From: Ruegeria aquimaris
GTDB lineage: Bacteria > Pseudomonadota > Alphaproteobacteria > Rhodobacterales > Rhodobacteraceae
DNA length: 64,000 nucleotides
Assembly: GCF_025751555.1 (NCBI RefSeq)
Contig: NZ_JAOWLB010000001.1
Location: 186,001 to 250,000, forward strand
Direction: 5' to 3'
A program made the translations under genes and the position numbers. The notes below the pieces were generated by a model, which saw nothing but the letters and a program-made list of their open reading frames with translations, was not told the origin of the DNA and searched no databases. This document shows, in pieces, positions 44,566-56,066 of this stretch; position 1 is the first letter of the stretch, and every line of letters begins with the position of its first letter.

Positions 44566-45471
44566 ATGGACTGGGACAAGCTTCGGATATTTCATGCGGT
44601 TGCCGACGCGGGCAGCCTGACCCATGCGGGAGACAAGCTGAATCTGTCTCAGTCGGCGGTCAGCAGACAGATCCGTGGCCTTGAGGAATCGCTGAACGCG
44701 ACACTTTTTCACCGCCATGCGCGTGGCCTGATTCTGACCGAACAAGGCGAACTTCTGTTCGACGCCACAAAATCCATGGCCAAGCGCCTGGACGCCGCTG
44801 CCGCCCGTATCCGTGACAGCGAGGAGGAAGTGTTCGGCGAGTTGCGGGTAACAACCACCTTTGGCTTCGGCACCCTCTGGCTGGCGCCGCGCCTGACGGC
44901 GCTCTATCAGAAGTATCCCGATCTCAAGGTCGATCTCATGCTCGAAGAACGGGTGCTCGATCTGCCCATGCGCGAGGCCGACGTTGCCATCCGCATGAAA
45001 GAGCCCAGCCAGGCCGATCTGATCCGCAAGCGATTGATGACCGTCGAGATGAAGCTTTACGCCACCCGCGCCTATCTCGACTCGGCCGGCACCCCCCAGG
45101 ATATCAGCGACATCAGCGACCACCGGCTGATTTGCCAGAACACCAATGCCGCGCAAGTCGGCGCCAGCGTGGTTCTGGCCCAGCACCTGCTGGCCTACAA
45201 CCCCTCGTCGCTGTTGACGGTGAACAACTATTTCGGCGTACTTCAGGGGGTATTGCACAATCTGGGCATCGGTGTGCTGCCCGACTACGTGACCCAGGAT
45301 TTCCCCGACCTCATTCACGTCCTGCCTGATATCAAATCGGCACAGGTGCCGGTTTACCTGGCCTATCCAGAGGAACTGCGCCATTCCCAGCGGGTCGCGG
45401 CCTTCCGTGACTTTGTACAGGAAGAAATCATCGCGCACCGCAAACAGCTGAAAGAACTTGGAATTCTATGA
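44566..45471 (+). CDS. LysR-family regulator
   Basis: 301 residues. Winged helix at the N-terminus (LRIFHAVADAGSLTHAGDKLNLSQSAVSRQIRGLEESL) and a periplasmic-binding-like effector domain (GELRVTTTFGFGTLWLAPRL). The ATG at 44566 is chosen over a GTG at 44536. Divergent from the indolepyruvate oxidoreductase gene, its likely target. A perfect hairpin GCTATGCA-N5-TGCATAGC lies 10 bp after the stop, without a U tract. Confidence 0.88.
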   Translation: MDWDKLRIFHAVADAGSLTHAGDKLNLSQSAVSRQIRGLEESLNATLFHRHARGLILTEQGELLFDATKSMAKRLDAAAARIRDSEEEVFGELRVTTTFGFGTLWLAPRLTALYQKYPDLKVDLMLEERVLDLPMREADVAIRMKEPSQADLIRKRLMTVEMKLYATRAYLDSAGTPQDISDISDHRLICQNTNAAQVGASVVLAQHLLAYNPSSLLTVNNYFGVLQGVLHNLGIGVLPDYVTQDFPDLIHVLPDIKSAQVPVYLAYPEELRHSQRVAAFRDFVQEEIIAHRKQLKELGIL

Positions 45472-45566
45472 CAGCCAGAAAGCTATGCAACAACTGCATA
45501 GCGGAAATGCTGCACCTGCGACATCAAAGTTCTTGAAGAAAGCGCCGGTGCCTCCTAAATCAGCTC

Positions 45567-45650
45567 TCGAAGGCGATGATGCTTAGACGCTCATCATCTT
45601 CATACCTCCCTGTTGGACTACGGCCGAGCTTAGTGCTCGGCCTTTTTTTT
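45567..45650 (+). ncRNA. Candidate small RNA with CCTCCC anti-Shine-Dalgarno loop
   Basis: A promoter TTGAAG-N17-TAAATC (45533-45561), a hairpin GATGATG-N10-CATCATC (45575-45598), a single-stranded stretch with CCTCCCTGTTGG (45605-45616) and a perfect terminator with eight T (45622-45650) make a unit of about 84 nt. No reading frame of interest. Exposed CCUCCC between two hairpins is the hallmark of alphaproteobacterial sRNAs that pair with ribosome sites. The exact family is not identified. Confidence 0.55.
45622..45650 (+). terminator. Intrinsic terminator of the candidate sRNA
   Basis: GGCCGAGC-TTAGT-GCTCGGCC followed by TTTTTTTT: perfect 8-bp stem and strong U tract, the best terminator in the window. 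It is 150 bp after the LysR stop, more fitting to a separate short transcript. Confidence 0.92.
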
Positions 45651-45746
45651 GCTTTCGCCCGGAACCGCTCTCTTTCCGGTGAAACTGTTTGAGTTCACGC
45701 CAACGCAAGGTAGAAAGAAGACATACAAAAAATACGAGGGCAATTC

Positions 45747-48011
45747 ATGAAACCGCTTTTCAAGGTGTTGGCCCTGTTGGCCGCCCTGTTCTGCATATCC
45801 GTTCCGTTGGCGGCCCAGGTTCCGACCCCTTCGGGAAGCCCACAGGCGACGACTCCGACAGTTCCCGATGATCTGACACCCGACCAGGTCGACGATCTGG
45901 TCGCCCGTCTGTCAGACGACCAGGTCCGCGCCCTGCTGTTGGAGCGTTTGGACGCGGTGGCGCAAGCCGCGAAAGCACCTGCGGAACCGCGCAAAGGCCC
46001 CATCGCCCGGGCCGGTGACGCCGCCAAAGCGCTGGTCGCCTCATGGTTGGACGCCCTGAGCAAGGTTCCTGTGCTGGTAACAAAGCAGGCCGAAGCGCTC
46101 TCGAATTTCGCAACCGCGCTCGGCACCGCGGGCATGGCAACGCTGTTTGGCTATACACTGCTGGCGCTCGCCATTGGCTACGCTGCCGAGAAAGTCGCGG
46201 TTTACATCACACGCTCATGGATCAAGGCCGACCCCGCCAGCGCCTCGGACGACCTGCGTGGTGCGGTTGGCTATCTGTTCCGGCGGTTCTGCCGCGAGGT
46301 TCTGGGTCTGGTCGTGTTCTACTACACCCTCGTCTTTGTTGGACGCCGCCTGCTGGAGCCCGAGCAGATCGCCTATGCGGCGCCCTTCGTGCTCTACCTG
46401 ATCTGGTTGCCGCGTCTGGGGGCGGCGATCTCGCGCTTTGTGCTTGCGCCGAACCGGCCCGACCTTCGGCTGGTCAATGCCGATGACCATTGGGCGCGCT
46501 ATCTGCATCGCAACCAGATCGGCCTGTTCCTGCTGATCGGCTTCACCCTGTTCATCGTCACCTTCAATGATCTCAACGGTGTTGCGATGGGCGATATGAG
46601 GCTGGGGTTCTGGCTGAACAGTTCGATCCACATCTATATTGCGCTGATCGCCTGGACCGCGCGCAGCGGCCTGACCGAGATGATGCGGGGCAATGATCCC
46701 GACCGCACCGAATTCGACGAGAAGGTCGCGACCTACTACCCATATTTCGCCATCGCAGTCTCGGCCGCTGTCTGGCTGATCGTGGAATACTTCGTGGCGA
46801 TCCGCGACATGGCGGTGCTGGCCAATATCGGCGCGGGCGCCCATTACGTGACCATGTTCTGGCTGCTGATGGCCCCGGCCATCGACACGCTGATCCGGGG
46901 GCTGGTGCGGCATCTGCAACCGCCGATGATCGGTACCGGCGCCATCGCTGAAAAGGCCTACCGCTCGACCAAACGCAGCTATATCCGCATTGGCCGCGTC
47001 CTCGCGGGTATCTTTGTCGTCTTGATGATCGCCAATGCCTGGGAGATCGACCTGCGGCAGGTGGCGGGTGCCGGATCCGATGTCGGGGGGGCCGTCATCC
47101 AGTTCCTGATCATCATTGCAGTCGGCTACATCCTGGACGAGGTCATCTCGCTCTGGATCAACCGCCGACTGGCAAAGGAACAGACAGCGATAGACCAAAG
47201 CCCCGACGAGGAAGCGGGAGAAGGCGGTGGCGCCGGAGGCTCGCGCCTGGTGACTGTTCTGCCGTTGCTTCGCGTCACGGCGCAGGTCGCCATCGCGGTG
47301 ATCTTCGGCCTGCTGGCGCTGGGGGCGCTGGGGCTGGACATCACGCCGCTGCTGGCGGGCGCAGGGATCCTGGGTCTGGCCATCGGTTTCGGGGCCCAGA
47401 AGCTGGTCGCCGATATCGTGGGCGGTGTGTTCTTCCTGATCGACGACGCGTTCCGTGTGGGCGAATATGTTGATGTGGGCGGCACCACCGGCACGGTCGA
47501 GAAAATCTCGATCCGCTCGATGCAGCTGCGCCACCACCGCGGCCCGGTGCACACGATCCCCTATGGCGAGATCGCCAAGCTGACAAACTACAGCCGCGAC
47601 TGGGTGATCATGAAACTGAAGTTCACCGTGCCGTTCGACACCGACCCCAACAAGGTCAAGAAGATCTTCAAGAAGATCGGCGCCGAGATGATGGCGGACC
47701 CGGTGCATGCCGAAGGCTTCCTGCAACCGTTCAAATCGCAGGGTGTGTTCGATTTCGACGACGTCGGCATGATCATCCGGGGCAAGTTCATGGCCAAGCC
47801 CGGCAAGCAGTTCACCCTGCGCAAGGAGATCTTCAACAAGGTCAAGGCCGAGTTCAAGGCCAATGGCATCGACTTTGCCCGCCGCGAGGTGCGCGTGGCC
47901 ATTCCCGGTCTCGACGAGGCCGAACATTTGACGCCCGATCAGAAAACAGCGGTGGCCGCAGCAGCAGCGCAGGCCGCCAACGAGCAATCGCAACAAGGCG
48001 GTGGCGAATAG
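45747..48011 (+). CDS. MscS-family mechanosensitive ion channel (long form)
   Basis: 754 residues: signal peptide (residues 1-24), a periplasmic Ala/Pro/Asp-rich region, then many membrane helices and the MscS core near residues 510-640 (LAIGFGAQKLVADIVGGVFFLIDDAFRVGEYV, then RHHRGPVHTIPYGEI). The extended N-terminal part is like YbiO/MscK channels. It protects against hypo-osmotic shock. Single gene with its own terminator at 48045-48071. Confidence 0.92.
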   Translation: MKPLFKVLALLAALFCISVPLAAQVPTPSGSPQATTPTVPDDLTPDQVDDLVARLSDDQVRALLLERLDAVAQAAKAPAEPRKGPIARAGDAAKALVASWLDALSKVPVLVTKQAEALSNFATALGTAGMATLFGYTLLALAIGYAAEKVAVYITRSWIKADPASASDDLRGAVGYLFRRFCREVLGLVVFYYTLVFVGRRLLEPEQIAYAAPFVLYLIWLPRLGAAISRFVLAPNRPDLRLVNADDHWARYLHRNQIGLFLLIGFTLFIVTFNDLNGVAMGDMRLGFWLNSSIHIYIALIAWTARSGLTEMMRGNDPDRTEFDEKVATYYPYFAIAVSAAVWLIVEYFVAIRDMAVLANIGAGAHYVTMFWLLMAPAIDTLIRGLVRHLQPPMIGTGAIAEKAYRSTKRSYIRIGRVLAGIFVVLMIANAWEIDLRQVAGAGSDVGGAVIQFLIIIAVGYILDEVISLWINRRLAKEQTAIDQSPDEEAGEGGGAGGSRLVTVLPLLRVTAQVAIAVIFGLLALGALGLDITPLLAGAGILGLAIGFGAQKLVADIVGGVFFLIDDAFRVGEYVDVGGTTGTVEKISIRSMQLRHHRGPVHTIPYGEIAKLTNYSRDWVIMKLKFTVPFDTDPNKVKKIFKKIGAEMMADPVHAEGFLQPFKSQGVFDFDDVGMIIRGKFMAKPGKQFTLRKEIFNKVKAEFKANGIDFARREVRVAIPGLDEAEHLTPDQKTAVAAAAAQAANEQSQQGGGE

Positions 48012-48044
48012 CCCTGTCTGCAAAAAGCCATCAGGCCCACTGAT

Positions 48045-48071
48045 CCCCGTCGCGCCGGCGACGGGGTTTTT
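48045..48071 (+). terminator. Terminator after the MscS gene
   Basis: CCCCGTCG-CGCCGG-CGACGGGG followed by TTTTTC. Confidence 0.88.
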
Positions 48072-48217
48072 CTTTGCAACCGTTCAAAAACACGTTTCGC
48101 GCCGCCTATTCGCAAGAGTGCCAGTTGCTCCGACAATCTGCGCCCTCTTGCCTCTTTCCCCCGGCGCGGCCTTGCCCTAAAAGGCGCGCAACATCGGCCA
48201 GCTTGGGAACACCACAG

Positions 48218-50377
<2,160 letters not shown>

Positions 50378-50484
50378 TTCCGACAGATTGCAAAATCTAC
50401 GGCGCACCACATTGGTGCGCCGCTCCCTTGCACGTAGGGACGCATCGCTCTACATCTGAGAGCAAGATATCCGGAGTTTATCAT

Positions 50485-50721
50485 ATGGCCATGGAAGCCC
50501 ATGAAATCGAAGCGCTGATCCGCGCCAGCTTTCCGCAGGCAAAGATTACCATCACCGACCTTGCAGGTGACGGCAACCACTGGGCCGCCGAGGTCATCGA
50601 TGCAAGCTTCAAGGGGCAGAGCCGTGTTCAGCAGCAGCGGGCGGTAAACGCCGCCGTCAGGCCCGAGATCGACAGCGGTAAACTGCATGCGCTTGCCTTG
50701 ACGACCAAGGCACCCGAGTAG
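50485..50721 (+). CDS. BolA-family protein
   Basis: 78 residues: EAHEIEALIRASFPQAKITITDLAGDGNHWAAEVIDASFKG and RAVNAAVRPEIDSGKLHALALTTKAP, with the conserved His used for 2Fe-2S sharing. GGAG site 9 nt before the ATG. It lies 102 bp upstream of the monothiol glutaredoxin; BolA and Grx4 form a heterodimer that carries an iron-sulfur cluster. Confidence 0.93.
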   Translation: MAMEAHEIEALIRASFPQAKITITDLAGDGNHWAAEVIDASFKGQSRVQQQRAVNAAVRPEIDSGKLHALALTTKAPE

Positions 50722-50823
50722 AACCGAAAGACTGAACCGATGCCTCGAGCGAACTGTGAGGCCGCATAAACCAGTTATCCACATGCCAGACGGTTGACCG
50801 TTGGCGAAACAGGAAACGAAACA

Positions 50824-51186
50824 ATGACCGACGCAAAGTCCCGCATCGACGAAACCGTAAAAGCCAACGACGTGGTCCTTTACATGAAGGGGACCAAGGA
50901 GATGCCGCAATGTGGCTTCTCATCGCGCGTGGCCGGTGTTCTGAACTACATGGGCGTCGCATACAAGGACGTCAACGTTCTGGCTGACGACGAGATCCGG
51001 CAGGGCATCAAGGACTACTCCGACTGGCCGACCATCCCACAGCTCTATGTAAAGGGCGAGTTCGTCGGCGGTTGCGACATCATCACCGAAATGACCCTGT
51101 CCGGGGAACTCGATACCCTGTTCGAGGATAACGGCGTTTCCTACGACAAGGACGCCGCCGACAAGATCCGCGCGGCCAACGCCTGA
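50824..51186 (+). CDS. grxD: Monothiol glutaredoxin (Grx4 type)
   Basis: 120 residues with the CGFS active site ([16 protein letters not shown]), cis-proline in [11 protein letters not shown] and the glutathione-binding GGCDIITEM. Binds a bridging 2Fe-2S cluster with glutathione or with the BolA partner encoded just upstream. Followed by the hairpin array. Confidence 0.95.
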   Translation: MTDAKSRIDETVKANDVVLYMKGTKEMPQCGFSSRVAGVLNYMGVAYKDVNVLADDEIRQGIKDYSDWPTIPQLYVKGEFVGGCDIITEMTLSGELDTLFEDNGVSYDKDAADKIRAANA

Positions 51187-51211
51187 GCGTTGCCGACGCA
51201 GCAAGCGCGAG

Positions 51212-51308
51212 CAAGGTCTTACAAAGACCTTGTTGACAGGATTTTGGAAAATCCTGAAAAAAGGGCGCCCCAAGTGGCGCCCTTTTTCAAGATGTTTCCA
51301 ACATCTTG
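51212..51308. repeat. Array of four perfect hairpins between grxD and zapA
   Basis: Four back-to-back perfect inverted repeats in 97 bp: CAAGGTCTT-ACA-AAGACCTTG (51212-51232), CAGGATTTT-GG-AAAATCCTG (51237-51256), AAAAAGGGCGCC-N6-GGCGCCCTTTTT (51258-51287) and CAAGATGTT-TCC-AACATCTTG (51288-51308). The third is a bidirectional terminator for the convergent genes. The other three share a CAAG/CAGG start and 9-bp arms with 2-3-nt loops. Confidence 0.85.
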
Positions 51309-51326
51309 GCCCGATCCCGCGAGGTA

Positions 51327-51722
51327 TTATCCTGCGGCTTTCTCCTCGACCTGATCCGCCAACGCCTCGGCGCGCGCGGCGAGCTCAGCTAGCGTATCGG
51401 TGACAGAGGGTGGAATAACCGCGATCTCGACCCGTTCTGGCTCTGGCGCCGGCGCATTGCGCAGACTGGCGATCTCGGCATCTCGTTCGGCAAGTTTGGC
51501 TTCGACAACCTTGATTTTATCTTCAACCGCAGCCGTCTTGTCGGCGAGCATCAGCCCGGCCATCAGCAGCATACGTGCCTCTGGCATTCGGCCGATCTGA
51601 TCAGACAGAACCTGCGCCTCGTCGTCGAGCATCTTCGCTGCCGCTTGCAGGTAGCTTTCCTCGCCATCCTGACACGATACCTCGAATCCCCGGCCCCCGA
51701 TGTGGATCGTCACCTCCGGCAT
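51327..51722 (-). CDS. zapA: Cell division protein ZapA
   Basis: 131 residues. The N-terminal domain PEVTIHIGGRGFEVSCQDGEESYLQAAAKMLDDEAQ and the coiled coil (residues about 65-90) are typical of ZapA, which cross-links FtsZ filaments. The ATG at 51722 overlaps the upstream stop by one base (TGATG), so translation is coupled with the coiled-coil gene. Confidence 0.85.
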   Translation of the reverse strand: MPEVTIHIGGRGFEVSCQDGEESYLQAAAKMLDDEAQVLSDQIGRMPEARMLLMAGLMLADKTAAVEDKIKVVEAKLAERDAEIASLRNAPAPEPERVEIAVIPPSVTDTLAELAARAEALADQVEEKAAG

Positions 51723-52579
51723 CACTCATCCTCTCCTTCTGCCAGGTTGGCCGCGGACAACAGCGGCCCCAGTTTGCTCAGGACCGCATGTACCTCGGAC
51801 GCGTCCGTCGCCCGTTGCGCCCGCAGCGCCTCCAACTCGGCCAGCATCGCGCTGTTGATCAGGTGCGGTTCTCCCACTCCAGCCTCATTGGCCGTTCTCA
51901 GTTCGGATACGACCTTTCGCAACTGATCGTTTGCCTTGCGCAGGCGTTGCAGATCTCCGTCGAGCCGCGACATCGCCTCTCCGTGACTGACCCGCTCTGC
52001 GCGCAGCATCTCCAACTCGGCCAGCAGATCGGACAGACGCTCGGAATTGCTCAACTCGGCCTTGAGTGCGGCATTCTCCTCACGCAACTGGTCCACCAGC
52101 TCCGGGTTGACAGTCTGAGACCTGAGCTGTTCCAGTTCAGCCTTGAGCGGCGCGATATCCTCGGCGCTTTCGACCTGGGCGCGAAGTGCCTCGATCTCCG
52201 CTTGCATTGCCGCGCGATCTTCCGCCTCTTGCTCGGATGCGGCCGCCTCCAGCTTTGACTGTGCCTCGGACAACGCGCGCCTAACCTCATCCAGTTCGCT
52301 GCGCAAACGGTCCAGTTCGCCCGCGTCTGCCGACCCGTCGTCTTGCGATGTCAGGGCTTCGATCTCGGCCGCATGCTTGGCCTTTATGGATCTCAGGCGC
52401 TCTTCAAGCTGGGCATTGGCAAGCCGCTCGTCCTCGAGCTGTGCAAGCAGATCGGCATCCGGCTCCGCATCTTCTGTCGCGGCAACAACCGGTTGCGGTT
52501 TGCCAAGACTTTCGACGCCAGCGCTGATCCGCTCCATCGCGGCCGAGATACGGCCCTGTAGTTCCTCAATCTGGCTCAT
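51722..52579 (-). CDS. Coiled-coil protein co-operonic with zapA
   Basis: 285 residues, nearly all heptad-repeat coiled coil, rich in Glu, Leu, Ala and Arg (for example RLRSELDEVRRALSEAQSKLEAAASEQEAEDRAAMQ). No membrane helix or enzyme motif. Coupled to zapA, so a scaffold or ZapB-like partner in division is a reasonable inference. Divergent from tkt. Confidence 0.75.
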   Translation of the reverse strand: MSQIEELQGRISAAMERISAGVESLGKPQPVVAATEDAEPDADLLAQLEDERLANAQLEERLRSIKAKHAAEIEALTSQDDGSADAGELDRLRSELDEVRRALSEAQSKLEAAASEQEAEDRAAMQAEIEALRAQVESAEDIAPLKAELEQLRSQTVNPELVDQLREENAALKAELSNSERLSDLLAELEMLRAERVSHGEAMSRLDGDLQRLRKANDQLRKVVSELRTANEAGVGEPHLINSAMLAELEALRAQRATDASEVHAVLSKLGPLLSAANLAEGEDE

Positions 52580-52831
52580 GCCCCTCACCTTCGTGTGACG
52601 CGTTTTTTGTTCTCTGCCCGGCTACCGGTCCCGAATTGGTCCGAATCGGGTGCTGGGATGAATAGATGTAGTCTAACCAAATGACACCCTAAATACCCCT
52701 ATCATTGCTTTCAATCACTTGGAGGCCACTTCTGATCCGACTCTTCGCCGCATCGGCCCGTTCTGCTTGAACTTTGAGGGGTGAGTGGTATTGAGCGCGC
52801 AATCCGCCCGAAACCCAAAGGACAAAGCCTC

Positions 52832-54856
52832 GTGGACCTGACTGCGCTGCGCACTGCGAACCCCGACCACTGGACCAAGGCCACCGCCATCCGCGCCCTG
52901 ACGCTGGATGCCATCGCGGCGGCAAATTCCGGCCATTCCGGCATGCCGATGGGCATGGCCGATGTCGCCACCGTGCTGTTTGAAAAGCACCTGAAATTCG
53001 ATGCCGCCAACCCCACATGGCCCGACCGCGACCGGTTCATCCTGTCGGCCGGCCATGGTTCGATGCTGCTCTATTCGCTGCTGTATCTCACCAGCAATCC
53101 CGAGATCACGCTGGAGGAGATCAAGAACTTCCGCCAGATGGGTGCAAAGACCGCCGGCCACCCCGAGAATTTCCTCGCCAAGGGGATCGAGACCACCACC
53201 GGCCCGCTGGGTCAGGGCATCTCGAACGCCGTGGGCTTTGCCATCGCCGAGGAAATCCAGCGCGCGCAATACGGCAAGAAGGTCGTCGACCATTACACCT
53301 ATGTGATCGCCGGTGACGGCTGCCTGATGGAGGGCGTCAGCCAGGAGGCCATCGGCCTTGCCGGGCGTCTGGAGCTGAGCAAGCTCGTCGTCCTGTGGGA
53401 CAACAACAACATCACCATCGACGGTACCGTCGATATCGCCGACCGCACCGACCAGGTCCGTCGCTTTGCCGCCTCGGGCTGGCATGTGATCGAGATCGAC
53501 GGCCATGACCCGGCCGCCATCGACGCCGCCCTGACCCAGGCCAAGGGCTCGAAAAAGCCCACGATGATCGCCTGCAAGACCCATATCGCGCTGGGCCACG
53601 CGGCACAGGACACCTCCAAGGGCCATGGCGCGCTCACCGATCAGGGGCAGCTTCTGGCCGCGAAAGAGGCCTATGGCTGGGCACATGGACCCTTCGAGGT
53701 GCCTTCGGACGTGAAATCCGCCTGGGAGGCCATCGGCAGCCGTGGCGCCGCCGAGCGGGCCGCCTGGGAGACCCGCTTTGCCGAGCTGAGCGAGCGCAAG
53801 CAGGCCGAGTTCACCCGCGCCTATGCGTTCGAGGCGCCCAAGAAGCTGGCCGGTGCCATCCGCGCGCTGAAAAAGCAGGTCTCGGAAGAGCAACCCAAAT
53901 GGGCCACCCGCAAAAGCTCGGAAGAAGTGCTGAAGGTCGTCAACCCGATCATGACCGAGACCGTCGGCGGCTCGGCCGACCTGACCGGCTCGAACAACAC
54001 CAAGACCGCCGATCTGGGTATCTTCCTGCCGGAAAACCGCAAGGGCCGCTATATCCACTGGGGGATCCGCGAACATGGCATGGCGGCGGCGATGAACGGC
54101 ATGGCGCTGCATGGAGGCATCCGCCCCTATGGCGGCACCTTCATGTGCTTCACCGACTATGCCCGCCCGGCGATGCGCCTGGCCGCGCTGATGAAGATCC
54201 CGTCGGTCTTTGTGATGACGCATGACTCAATCGGCCTGGGCGAGGACGGTCCGACCCACCAGCCGGTGGAGCATCTGGCGATCAGCCGGGCCACGCCCAA
54301 CACCTATGTGTTCCGCCCCGCCGATACGGTGGAAACCGCCGAGGCCTGGGAATTGGCGCTGACCTTCCAGCAGAGCCCCTCGGTCCTGTCGCTGACGCGC
54401 CAGAACCTGCCCACCCTGCGCACCGAGCACAAGACCAAGAACCTGACCGCCCAGGGCGCCTATGTGCTGGCCGACGCCAGCGCGGGCAAACGTCAGGTGA
54501 TCCTGATCGCCACCGGCTCCGAAGTCGAGATCGCCATGCAGGCCCGCGCGGCGCTGGAGGCCGATGGAATTGGCACCCGCGTGGTCTCGATGCCCTGCAT
54601 GGAACTTTTTGCCGAGCAGGACGAAGCCTATCGCAAGCGCGTCCTGCCTGCCGGTCCCGTCCGAGTGGGCATCGAGGCCGCGATGCGCGCAGGCGGCTGG
54701 GATCGCTGGCTGCTGGGTGAGCGCGGGCGCGAGGCCAAGGCGGGCTTCATCGGCATGACCGGCTTCGGTGCCTCTGCTCCGGCCGAAGAACTCTACGAGA
54801 AGTTCGGCATCACTGCGGCGGCGACCGTGGCCAAGGCCAAGGAACTGCTGGGCTGA
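52832..54856 (+). CDS. tkt: Transketolase
   Basis: 674 residues from a GTG at 52832 (AAGGA 10 nt upstream), giving the usual [14 protein letters not shown] start; the frame is open further upstream but non-conserved. Thiamine-diphosphate motif [13 protein letters not shown]...NNN, catalytic His in [10 protein letters not shown] and [12 protein letters not shown]. Works in the pentose phosphate route and sugar interconversion. Followed by gap 1.2 kb on, with DUF808 on the opposite strand between. Confidence 0.95.
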   Translation: MDLTALRTANPDHWTKATAIRALTLDAIAAANSGHSGMPMGMADVATVLFEKHLKFDAANPTWPDRDRFILSAGHGSMLLYSLLYLTSNPEITLEEIKNFRQMGAKTAGHPENFLAKGIETTTGPLGQGISNAVGFAIAEEIQRAQYGKKVVDHYTYVIAGDGCLMEGVSQEAIGLAGRLELSKLVVLWDNNNITIDGTVDIADRTDQVRRFAASGWHVIEIDGHDPAAIDAALTQAKGSKKPTMIACKTHIALGHAAQDTSKGHGALTDQGQLLAAKEAYGWAHGPFEVPSDVKSAWEAIGSRGAAERAAWETRFAELSERKQAEFTRAYAFEAPKKLAGAIRALKKQVSEEQPKWATRKSSEEVLKVVNPIMTETVGGSADLTGSNNTKTADLGIFLPENRKGRYIHWGIREHGMAAAMNGMALHGGIRPYGGTFMCFTDYARPAMRLAALMKIPSVFVMTHDSIGLGEDGPTHQPVEHLAISRATPNTYVFRPADTVETAEAWELALTFQQSPSVLSLTRQNLPTLRTEHKTKNLTAQGAYVLADASAGKRQVILIATGSEVEIAMQARAALEADGIGTRVVSMPCMELFAEQDEAYRKRVLPAGPVRVGIEAAMRAGGWDRWLLGERGREAKAGFIGMTGFGASAPAEELYEKFGITAAATVAKAKELLG

Positions 54857-54879
54857 GTTCGACAGTCAATCTGATCTGG

Positions 54880-54905
54880 AAAGGGCGGCCATGTGCCGCC
54901 CTTTT
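54880..54905. terminator. Terminator between tkt and DUF808 gene
   Basis: AAAGGGCGGC-CATGT-GCCGCCCTTTT; perfect 10-bp stem usable from both strands. Confidence 0.85.
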
Positions 54906-54910
54906 CGTTG

Positions 54911-55882
54911 TTAATGTGTGTGCTTTTTGCCGATGACTGCCGACAGCACCGGCGCGATGACTTTTGTCGCCAAAGGGATCAACAGAATGCCGAGCGCCAG
55001 CCCAAAGACGCCATCCATGGCGGCCTTGGCGATCCATTCCACCGGCCCGGTCCACGCCGCAGGAACCAAATGACCCACGGCATAGGCCCAGTCGTGGATG
55101 TGATGACCCAGCCAGCCAAAGCCCAACTCTTCCATGCCATGAATGACGATCGACCCGCCAACCCACAGCATCGCCGCTGTGCCCACCACAGTCAGCAGAT
55201 ACATGAAACGCGGCATTCCCCGCACCAGCCCCCTGCCAAAGGCACGTGTTGCCCCCAGACGTCCGTTTTCTGCCAGAAACAGGCCAAAGTCGTCGGCCTT
55301 CACGATCAAAGCCACAGATCCGTAGACCGCAATTGTGATGCCGATCCCGGCCACGGCCAGTGTCGCCGCCTCCATCCAGAATCCGCTTTCGGGAATGGCG
55401 GCCAGAATGATGGTCATGATCTCGGCCGACAGGATGAAATCGGTCTTGATGGCACCGGCGGCCTTCTGCTCTTCCAGATGCAGCGGATCGCCCGGTTCGT
55501 CCTCCTTGAACACATGGCTGGTGTCATGCGGTACAAGCGCGTGATAGACTTTTTCCGCGCCCTCGAAACACAGATAGGCGCCACCCAGCATCAACAACGG
55601 CGCGATCAGCCAGGGTGCGAAATTCGCGAGGATCAGCGCTGCAGGCAGCAGAATAAGCAGCTTGTTGCGGATCGAGCCACGGGCAATCTTCCAGATGATC
55701 GGCAATTCGCGCGCGGGTGCGAATCCATGCACATATTTCGGGGTCACCGCCGCATCGTCGATCACGGCACCCGCCGCCTTGGCACCCGCCTTGGCCGCCT
55801 GCGCCGCCACATCGTCGACCGAGGCCGCCGCGACCTTGGCAATTCCCGCAACATCGTCGAGAAGGGCCAGCAATCCGCTCAT
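54911..55882 (-). CDS. DUF808 (YedI-like) membrane protein
   Basis: 323 residues. N-terminal MSGLLALLDDVAGIAKVAAASVDDVAAQAAKAGAKAAGAVIDD and GAYLCFEGAEKVYHAL are family marks; about five to six membrane helices, and a His-rich end (KKHTH). Function unknown in the family. Single gene between tkt and gap. Confidence 0.88.
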   Translation of the reverse strand: MSGLLALLDDVAGIAKVAAASVDDVAAQAAKAGAKAAGAVIDDAAVTPKYVHGFAPARELPIIWKIARGSIRNKLLILLPAALILANFAPWLIAPLLMLGGAYLCFEGAEKVYHALVPHDTSHVFKEDEPGDPLHLEEQKAAGAIKTDFILSAEIMTIILAAIPESGFWMEAATLAVAGIGITIAVYGSVALIVKADDFGLFLAENGRLGATRAFGRGLVRGMPRFMYLLTVVGTAAMLWVGGSIVIHGMEELGFGWLGHHIHDWAYAVGHLVPAAWTGPVEWIAKAAMDGVFGLALGILLIPLATKVIAPVLSAVIGKKHTH

Positions 55883-56066
55883 GCCCGCATCCTTTCATCC
55901 TGCCCGCATCTTAGGTCACCCTAGCGTAACGCCCGCTGGCTGCAAGCGTTAGCGCAACCGGGTCAAGTTTGCGCTAACACACTCAAAATAAATCGGTTTT
56001 GCCCTTTCTGACACTGTCAGCGCCGTCTATATGGCGGGACAAATTCACGTCTGTCGGAGTTTCACA

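Noticed and set aside
45482-45502. Hairpin GCTATGCA-N5-TGCATAGC as the LysR gene terminator
   Set aside because: It lacks a following U tract and is AT-balanced; it may only be a weak barrier. The clear terminator lies at 45622-45650.
46215-48023. 602-codon minus-strand frame opposite the MscS channel
   Set aside because: The plus strand holds a full MscS protein with signal peptide; the minus frame has no plausible fold.
55920-56066. tRNA or other RNA gene before gap
   Set aside because: No cloverleaf or CCA-type end is visible; it is ordinary leader sequence.
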